A stretch of 12,659 nucleotides of DNA, from NCBI GenBank assembly GCA_017397205.1, contig JAFQJX010000218.1, positions 1-12,659 of the forward strand, read 5' to 3'. A program made the position numbers and the translations under genes. Under the pieces are notes generated by a model that was not told the DNA's origin, searched no databases, and saw only the letters and a list, made by a program, of their open reading frames with translations. This stretch comes from Clostridia bacterium. Its GTDB lineage: Bacteria > Bacillota > Clostridia > Oscillospirales > CAG-272. Positions 8,057-12,659 of this stretch are shown in pieces. Each line of letters opens with the position of its first letter. Position 1 is the stretch's first letter.

Positions 8057-8969
8057 CTTCCACCTCCAAGAGCTTCATAATCAGCGCCATGCGGATAAAC
8101 TTACCGAACCTTGCCTGCTCAAAGTAGCAGGCGCGGGGGTCGGAATCCACGGCGGTGGAAATCTCATTGACACGGGGGAGCGGATGCATGATGCAGAGGT
8201 CCTGCTTGGCGTTTTTGAGCTTATCGGGCGTGAGAATATAGGTGTCACGCAGACGGAGATATTCCTCCTCGCTGAAGAAGCGCTCTCTCTGCACGCGGGT
8301 CATATAGAGGATATCCAGCTCGGGCATGACGTCCTCGAGGGTCCTTGACTGCGTATAAGGAATGCCGCGCGCCTTGATATGCTCTGCCTTGACGTAGCTC
8401 GGCACCTTGAGCTCCTCGGGGGAAATCAGGACGAAGCGAATGCCCTCGTAACGGGACATTGCCGCAATCAGAGAATGCACCGTGCGCCCGAACTTAAGGT
8501 CGCCGCACAGACCGATTGTCAGGTTGTCAAGACGTCCCTTAATCTGGCTGATGGTGAGCAGGTCCGTCAACGTCTGGGTGGGGTGATTGTGGCCGCCGTC
8601 CCCTGCGTTGATAATCGGCACGGTGGAGTTCATGGACGCCACGAGGGGCGCGCCCTCCTTGGGGTGGCGCATGGCGATGATATCGGAATATCCGCCCACC
8701 ACTCTCACGGTGTCGGCAACGCTCTCACCCTTTGCGGCGGAGGAGGAGTTTGCCTCGCTGAAGCCAAGCACGCTCCCGCCCAGCTCAATCATAGCCGCCT
8801 CAAAGCTGAGGCGCGTACGGGTGGACGGCTCGAAAAACAGGGTTGCGAGGGTCTTGTATTTACACGCCTCGCGGTATTTCATCGGGTTCTTGATAATACG
8901 GGCCGCCGTGGAAATAAGCTCGTCAATTTCCTCGGTGGAAAGCTCCATGATATCAATCAGATGTCGCAT
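8046..8969 (-). CDS. pyrB: Aspartate carbamoyltransferase catalytic subunit
   Basis: PyrB condenses carbamoyl phosphate and L-aspartate to N-carbamoyl-L-aspartate, the committed step of pyrimidine synthesis, in the cytoplasm. The 307-aa length is normal. The carbamoyl phosphate loop STRTR is at residues 49-53. The mobile loop with S76 and K80 (E. coli S80 and K84) is present, as are R101-H102-P103, H129 in the HPTQ motif, the RVQ motif at 225-227 and HPLPRV at 262-267. The residue after HPLPRV is Asn (N268), where E. coli has Asp. The ATG at 8969 has AGGAG 6 nt upstream, and its N-terminus aligns with other PyrB chains. It starts 1 nt after the pyrE stop and overlaps pyrI by 11 nt. Presence of pyrI indicates the allosteric class B enzyme. 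Confidence 0.97.
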   Translation of the reverse strand: MRHLIDIMELSTEEIDELISTAARIIKNPMKYREACKYKTLATLFFEPSTRTRLSFEAAMIELGGSVLGFSEANSSSAAKGESVADTVRVVGGYSDIIAMRHPKEGAPLVASMNSTVPIINAGDGGHNHPTQTLTDLLTISQIKGRLDNLTIGLCGDLKFGRTVHSLIAAMSRYEGIRFVLISPEELKVPSYVKAEHIKARGIPYTQSRTLEDVMPELDILYMTRVQRERFFSEEEYLRLRDTYILTPDKLKNAKQDLCIMHPLPRVNEISTAVDSDPRACYFEQARFGKFIRMALIMKLLEVEDEN

Positions 8970-8970
8970 A

Positions 8971-9612
8971 TTATGCTCCTATCCAGCTTTCGTCTTGGGG
9001 ATTGTTGCGGAATGCAATCAGGCGAGAAATATCCTCGCTCTTAATATATCCTTCCCTGGCTGCTACCTCTGCAATACAGTCAAAATTCGTCAAGCTCACG
9101 TTTTTGACCCCTGCCGCGGCAAGGCGGTCAATTCCCTTCTGCATGCCGTAGGTGAAGATGGACACGATGCCCAGCACCTCAGCGCCTGCCTCACGCAGCA
9201 CGTTGACAACCTCAATCACGCTTCCGCCCGTGGAAATCAGGTCCTCCACAACGACAACCTTCTGACCGGGGAGCAGCTTGCCCTCAATCTGATTCTGTCT
9301 GCCGTGGTCCTTGGCACCCGAGCGAACGTAGCCCATGGGAAGCCCCATCAGGTGTGCCGTAATGGCGGCGTGTGCAATGCCTGCCGTAGAGGTACCCATC
9401 AGCACCTCTGCCTCGGGATATTCGCGCTTGATCGTTTCTGCAAGCGCCGTCTCAACGTCCGTACGCACCTCGGGTGCGGTCAGGGTGAGGCGGTTGTCGC
9501 AATAAACGGGGCTCTTGATGCCGCTTGCCCAGGTAAAGGGCTGCTCGGGGCGGAAGAACACCGCCTTAATGGAAAGCAGGTCCTTGGCAATCAGCTCTTG
9601 AATGTTCGTCAT
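8971..9612 (-). CDS. pyrE: Orotate phosphoribosyltransferase
   Basis: PyrE transfers the phosphoribosyl group of PRPP to orotate, giving OMP and pyrophosphate; cytoplasmic, Mg-dependent and normally a dimer with shared active sites. The protein has 213 aa, usual for the family. The PRPP-binding motif VVVVEDLISTGGS occupies residues 119-131, with the acidic pair E123-D124. The catalytic loop carries R97, K101 and H103 (the RSGAKDHG segment). An early FTWASGIKSP segment around residues 26-35 matches the orotate-binding end. AAGGAG lies 6 nt before the ATG. The gene begins 18 nt after the pyrF stop and ends 1 nt before pyrB, so it is a clear operon member. Confidence 0.96.
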   Translation of the reverse strand: MTNIQELIAKDLLSIKAVFFRPEQPFTWASGIKSPVYCDNRLTLTAPEVRTDVETALAETIKREYPEAEVLMGTSTAGIAHAAITAHLMGLPMGYVRSGAKDHGRQNQIEGKLLPGQKVVVVEDLISTGGSVIEVVNVLREAGAEVLGIVSIFTYGMQKGIDRLAAAGVKNVSLTNFDCIAEVAAREGYIKSEDISRLIAFRNNPQDESWIGA

Positions 9613-9630
9613 ATCTATCTCCTTACAGCT

Positions 9631-10329
9631 TTAATCAATGAATTCGCTCACACAGCGACGGTATGCCGCAACGGGGTCGGGGGCGGCGGTGATGGGTCTG
9701 CCTACCACAATGTAGTCAGAGCCGATTTCCTTGGCGCGCGCAGGGGTAGTCACGCGCACCTGGTCACCCACGTCGCCGTCTGCAAAGCGGATGCCGGGGG
9801 TGACGGTCACAAAATCCTTCCCACAGGCGCTGTGCACCTTCTCTGCCTCCAGGGGGGAGCAGACGACGCCGTCCAGCCCTGCCCTTGCCGCATTTTCTGC
9901 GTAGTGCATGACCACGCGGTCAATGGGTGCGTTAATCAGCAGCTCGTTCTGCATTCTTTCCTGGTCGGTGGAGGTCAGCTGAGTCACGGCAATCAGCATG
10001 GGACGGGTCCCGTCCTCACGGGTCAGCCCCTCAAGCGCCGCCTGCATCATAGCGGCGGTGCCTGCGGCGTGCAGATTGCACATATCCACGTCCAGGCGGG
10101 AAAGCACCGCCATGGATTTTCTCACGGTATTGGGAATATCGTGGAGCTTCAGGTCGAGGAAGATGCGGTGTCCGCGTGCCTTAATCTCGCGCACGATGGC
10201 AGGTCCCTCTGCATAATACAGCTCCATGCCGATTTTCACAAAGGGCTTTTCCTCCGTGAATTTGTCAAGGAAGCCGAACACCGCCTCCTTGCTGTCAAAG
10301 TCACATGCGATAATGACGTCCTTTCCCAT
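9631..10329 (-). CDS. pyrF: Orotidine 5'-phosphate decarboxylase
   Basis: PyrF decarboxylates OMP to UMP, the last step of de novo UMP synthesis, as a cytoplasmic TIM-barrel dimer. The 232-aa chain is of the compact bacterial type. The catalytic DLKLHD array is at residues 59-64 (D59, K61, D64). The early substrate-binding residues D10 and K32 are present, as are the phosphate-binding elements PGIR at 178-181 and VGRPI at 209-213. The ATG overlaps the pyrD stop by one base (TGATG), with AGGAGG 9 nt upstream inside pyrD, so translation is probably coupled. It lies between pyrD and pyrE in the operon. Confidence 0.96.
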   Translation of the reverse strand: MGKDVIIACDFDSKEAVFGFLDKFTEEKPFVKIGMELYYAEGPAIVREIKARGHRIFLDLKLHDIPNTVRKSMAVLSRLDVDMCNLHAAGTAAMMQAALEGLTREDGTRPMLIAVTQLTSTDQERMQNELLINAPIDRVVMHYAENAARAGLDGVVCSPLEAEKVHSACGKDFVTVTPGIRFADGDVGDQVRVTTPARAKEIGSDYIVVGRPITAAPDPVAAYRRCVSEFID

Positions 10330-11240
10330 CAGTGGGCACCTCCTATAATCTCACTCAAACGGCTGATGCCGTATTTTTTCATTTCAGCGGGCAAATCCCG
10401 CACAATATCGCGGCAGGCGTAGGGATTGACGAGGTTTGCGGCACCCACCTCAACGGCAGTGGCGCCTGCCATCATCAGCTCCAGCACGTCGCGCGCGCTG
10501 GAAACGCCGCCCATACCGATAATCGGAATCTTCACCGCCTCGTATACCTGGTAAATCATTCTCACCGCCACGGGGAGAATGGCAGGTCCCGAGAAGCCGC
10601 CCGTTTTGTTGGCAAGAATGGGCTTTCTTTTGTTCAGGTCCAGGCGCATTCCAAGCAGGGTGTTAATCATGGAAATGCCGTCCGCACCCGCCTCCTCGCA
10701 CGCCTTGGCAACGGACACGATATCCGTCACGTTGGGGCTGAGCTTGATATACACGGGCTTGGTGGTGACTGCCTTCACGGCACGGGTCACCGCCGCCGCC
10801 GAGGCAGGGTCGGTGCCAAACGCCATACCGCCCCCATGCACGTTGGGACAGCTGATATTCACCTCAAAAATGCCCACCTGCTCCTCACCGTCCAGCGCCT
10901 CGCAAACCGCGACGTAATCCTCGATAGAAAAGCCGCTGACGTTTGCGACGACCTTTTTGGAAAAGCATTTTGCCAGACGGGGAAGCTCCACCGTCTTTAC
11001 CTGCTCTGCACCGGGATTTTGCAGTCCCACGGCATTGAGCATTCCAGATGCACATTCTGCGATACGGGGGGTGGGGTTGCCGAAGCGACCCTCGATCGTC
11101 GTGCCCTTAATGGAGAGAGAGCCAAGACAGTTGATATCGTACAGGTCGGCAAACTCGTAGCCGTAGCCGAAGGTGCCGCTCGCGGGAATGACGGGATTAT
11201 CCAGCACCCAATCTCCCAGCTTGACAGAGGTATCTACCAT
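10329..11240 (-). CDS. pyrD: Dihydroorotate dehydrogenase, class 1B catalytic subunit
   Basis: PyrD (PyrDB type) oxidises dihydroorotate to orotate with FMN and passes electrons to PyrK and on to NAD+. The 303 residues form a TIM barrel. The active-site base is Cys (C131, in NISCPNVHGGG), which marks class 1 rather than the membrane-bound class 2 enzyme with Ser. K45 and K166 and the glycine-rich phosphate-binding strands around GMGGV (242-246) and the VGAAN segment (265-269) are FMN-site features. The class 1B assignment rests mainly on the adjacent pyrK, which this gene overlaps by 7 nt. AAGGAGG lies 7 nt before the ATG. The stop shares one base with the pyrF start. Confidence 0.96.
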   Translation of the reverse strand: MVDTSVKLGDWVLDNPVIPASGTFGYGYEFADLYDINCLGSLSIKGTTIEGRFGNPTPRIAECASGMLNAVGLQNPGAEQVKTVELPRLAKCFSKKVVANVSGFSIEDYVAVCEALDGEEQVGIFEVNISCPNVHGGGMAFGTDPASAAAVTRAVKAVTTKPVYIKLSPNVTDIVSVAKACEEAGADGISMINTLLGMRLDLNKRKPILANKTGGFSGPAILPVAVRMIYQVYEAVKIPIIGMGGVSSARDVLELMMAGATAVEVGAANLVNPYACRDIVRDLPAEMKKYGISRLSEIIGGAH

Positions 11241-11962
11241 ATGATTTCCTCCTTCACAAGAACGGGTCCCTCCTTGCAGATGCGTTTGTTGCCGTACTTG
11301 GTCTTGCAGGAGCAGCCCATGCAGGCGCCGAAGCCACAGCCCATGCGCTCCTCAAAGCTGAACTGCCCGCCGCTCGTGGCGGTGTTGTATACGGCACGGA
11401 GCATGGGCTCGGGGCCGCAGGTATAGACGTAGGAATACGCGCCGTCCATGGCGGCGGTCACGAAGCCCTTGACACCCTGACTACCGTCCACGGTCGTGAC
11501 GGTGACGGGCACGCCAAGCGCGAGGAACTCCGCCTCGCCGAATACCTCGGCGGCGGTGTTGAAGCCCAGAATGACACGGGGGTGCTTGCCCTCGGCAAGA
11601 AGCTCCTTGCACAAAAGATACAGCGGCGGCACACCGACCCCTCCGCCAATCAGGAGGGGGGCGTCGCCCGACACGGAGGTGTCATAGCCGTTGCCAAGCC
11701 CCGTCAGGACGTCCAGCTCGGCGCCGGGTGCCATACGCGCCATACGGGCGGTGCCCTCCCCTACCACCTTATAGATGAGGGTGAGGACATTTCCCTCTCG
11801 GTCATTGACGGAGATCGGGCGGCGCAGGTACAGCCCGTCAAGCTGTACGTTGACGAACTGCCCCGAGGAGGTAATATGCGTGGTGTCCCCCTCCAGACGC
11901 ATCCGATAAACCGTTTCGGTCAGGGGGGTATTTTCCAGCACGCGGAAGATACTTTGCTTCAT
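11234..11962 (-). CDS. pyrK: Dihydroorotate dehydrogenase electron-transfer subunit
   Basis: PyrK carries FAD and a [2Fe-2S] cluster and moves electrons from the FMN of PyrD to NAD+, forming the cytoplasmic PyrD2-PyrK2 heterotetramer. The 242-aa protein shows the ferredoxin-reductase layout. An FAD-binding beta barrel covers about 1-95, with RRPIS at 47-51. The nucleotide-binding domain begins at GGGVGVPP (106-113) and includes CGPEPM (182-187). The cluster-binding cysteines are C209, C214, C217 and C229 (C-x4-C-x2-C-x11-C), with an additional C219. Its AAGGAG lies 5 nt before the ATG and overlaps the carB stop codon; the two coding regions are 9 nt apart. It overlaps pyrD by 7 nt, consistent with equal subunit synthesis. 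Confidence 0.96.
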   Translation of the reverse strand: MKQSIFRVLENTPLTETVYRMRLEGDTTHITSSGQFVNVQLDGLYLRRPISVNDREGNVLTLIYKVVGEGTARMARMAPGAELDVLTGLGNGYDTSVSGDAPLLIGGGVGVPPLYLLCKELLAEGKHPRVILGFNTAAEVFGEAEFLALGVPVTVTTVDGSQGVKGFVTAAMDGAYSYVYTCGPEPMLRAVYNTATSGGQFSFEERMGCGFGACMGCSCKTKYGNKRICKEGPVLVKEEIIW

Positions 11963-11971
11963 AGGTGCTCC

Positions 11972-12659
11972 TTAGGCATCAATGGTGGAAATGCAGAGGG
12001 TGGTTTCCTCCAGCACGTCAAGCAGCACGCGCACGGTATCAAGGGAGGTAAACATGGTCACGTTGTTTTCGGTGGCGTGCTTGCGGATTTCAAAGCCGTC
12101 GCTGGAGTGGGTGCCCGTGCCGACGTTGCCCGTGTTAATCACGTAGGCAATGTAGCCCTGGCGGATGCATTCCTGAATTTCGTTGCTTCCCTCGCTGATT
12201 TTGCCCACGCGGTGGGTGCGGATGCCGTTTTCCTTGAGATATTTTGCCGTACCCTCGGTTGCCATAATGTTGAAGCCGAGGTTATAGAAGCGACGGATGA
12301 GGGGCAGCGCCTCCTCCTTGTCCTTATCTGCAATCGTGGCAAAGACGGTGCCGTAATTCTGCAGATGCATGCCCGACGCCTGAAGCGCCTTGTACAGGGC
12401 GCGGTTGAGCTTATCGTCGTAGCCGATTGCCTCGCCCGTGGACTTCATCTCGGGGGACAGGTAGGCGTCCAGTCCGCGGAGCTTGTTGAAGGAGACCACG
12501 GGCACCTTCACGTACCAGCGCTTCTTCTCCTCGGGGTAGATGTCAAACAGGCCCTGCTCCTTGAGCGTCTTGCCCATGATCACCTCGGTGGCGATGTCGG
12601 CAAGGCTGTAGCCCGTGGACTTGGAGAGGAAGGGAACGGTGCGGGAGGATCTGGGGTTG
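11972..12659 (-). CDS. carB: Carbamoyl phosphate synthase large subunit, C-terminal part (5' partial)
   Basis: Only the last 229 codons are in the window; the gene runs off the right edge. The full CarB is about 1070 aa and makes carbamoyl phosphate from bicarbonate, ammonia (delivered by CarA from glutamine) and two ATP. The visible part opens with NPRSSRTVPFLSKSTG, the end of the second ATP-grasp domain. The C-terminal MGS-like allosteric domain follows, containing ATEGTA, GKISEG and VINTGN segments. In E. coli the matching Thr, Lys and Asn residues bind the effectors UMP and IMP, so allosteric control is likely kept. The internal Met at 12583 is not the start, because conserved CarB sequence continues upstream of it. 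It is the first visible gene of the pyr operon; carA would be expected further upstream. Confidence 0.96.
   Translation of the reverse strand, partial: NPRSSRTVPFLSKSTGYSLADIATEVIMGKTLKEQGLFDIYPEEKKRWYVKVPVVSFNKLRGLDAYLSPEMKSTGEAIGYDDKLNRALYKALQASGMHLQNYGTVFATIADKDKEEALPLIRRFYNLGFNIMATEGTAKYLKENGIRTHRVGKISEGSNEIQECIRQGYIAYVINTGNVGTGTHSSDGFEIRKHATENNVTMFTSLDTVRVLLDVLEETTLCISTIDA

Noticed and set aside
8587..10422. A 611-codon open frame on the plus strand opposite pyrB, pyrE and pyrF.
   Set aside because: It is the antisense shadow of three well-conserved genes. The G/C-ending codons of the minus strand keep stop codons out of the opposite frame, and the translation resembles no family.
10332..11426. 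A 364-codon plus-strand open frame opposite pyrD and the end of pyrK.
   Set aside because: It lies fully over conserved pyrD/pyrK coding sequence, is rich in His and Gly with no recognisable domain, and has no convincing ribosome binding site.
12581..12583. ATG at 12583 (minus strand) as the start of a short CarB-like protein.
   Set aside because: The frame continues to the window edge with conserved CarB sequence (NPRSSR and onward), so this Met is internal.

Overview
The window reads as a GC-rich segment of a Bacillota genome, most likely a Clostridia lineage. The reasons are a class 1B dihydroorotate dehydrogenase paired with the PyrK electron-transfer subunit, strong AGGAGG-type ribosome binding sites before almost every gene, one TTG start, and strong preference for G or C at third codon positions. 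The taxon is an inference; no rRNA or other marker gene is present. Coding density is very high: the only real intergenic stretch is the 63 bp between the two convergent halves, and no stretch over 300 bp lacks a gene.

Left half (1 to 7576, plus strand): three tightly packed genes. The first is the 3' part of a very large DUF4011-type superfamily 1 helicase with a Vsr-like (MTES_1575-type) nuclease-fold domain and a C-terminal DUF3320 region. The second is a YhaO/SbcD/Mre11-like metallophosphoesterase, 15 nt downstream and starting with TTG. The third is a YhaN/SbcC/Rad50-like ATPase with a two-helix membrane hairpin, overlapping the second in an ATGA. Together they look like one translationally coupled unit for DNA end processing, either repair or defence against foreign DNA. 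This is the most interesting part of the window. A perfect 16-bp hairpin with a T-rich tail (7588 to 7640) ends the unit.

Right half (12659 down to 7640, minus strand): an uninterrupted pyrimidine biosynthesis operon in the order carB (3' part), pyrK, pyrD (class 1B), pyrF, pyrE, pyrB, pyrI. Neighbouring genes overlap or lie within 20 nt of each other. The encoded enzymes cover carbamoyl phosphate synthesis (CarB), aspartate carbamoyltransferase with its regulatory subunit (PyrB/PyrI), dihydroorotate oxidation (PyrD/PyrK), orotate phosphoribosylation (PyrE) and OMP decarboxylation to UMP (PyrF). Dihydroorotase (pyrC) is not in the window. carA, the promoter and any leader control presumably lie beyond the right edge.

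No tRNA, rRNA, CRISPR array, insertion sequence or phage gene was recognised.
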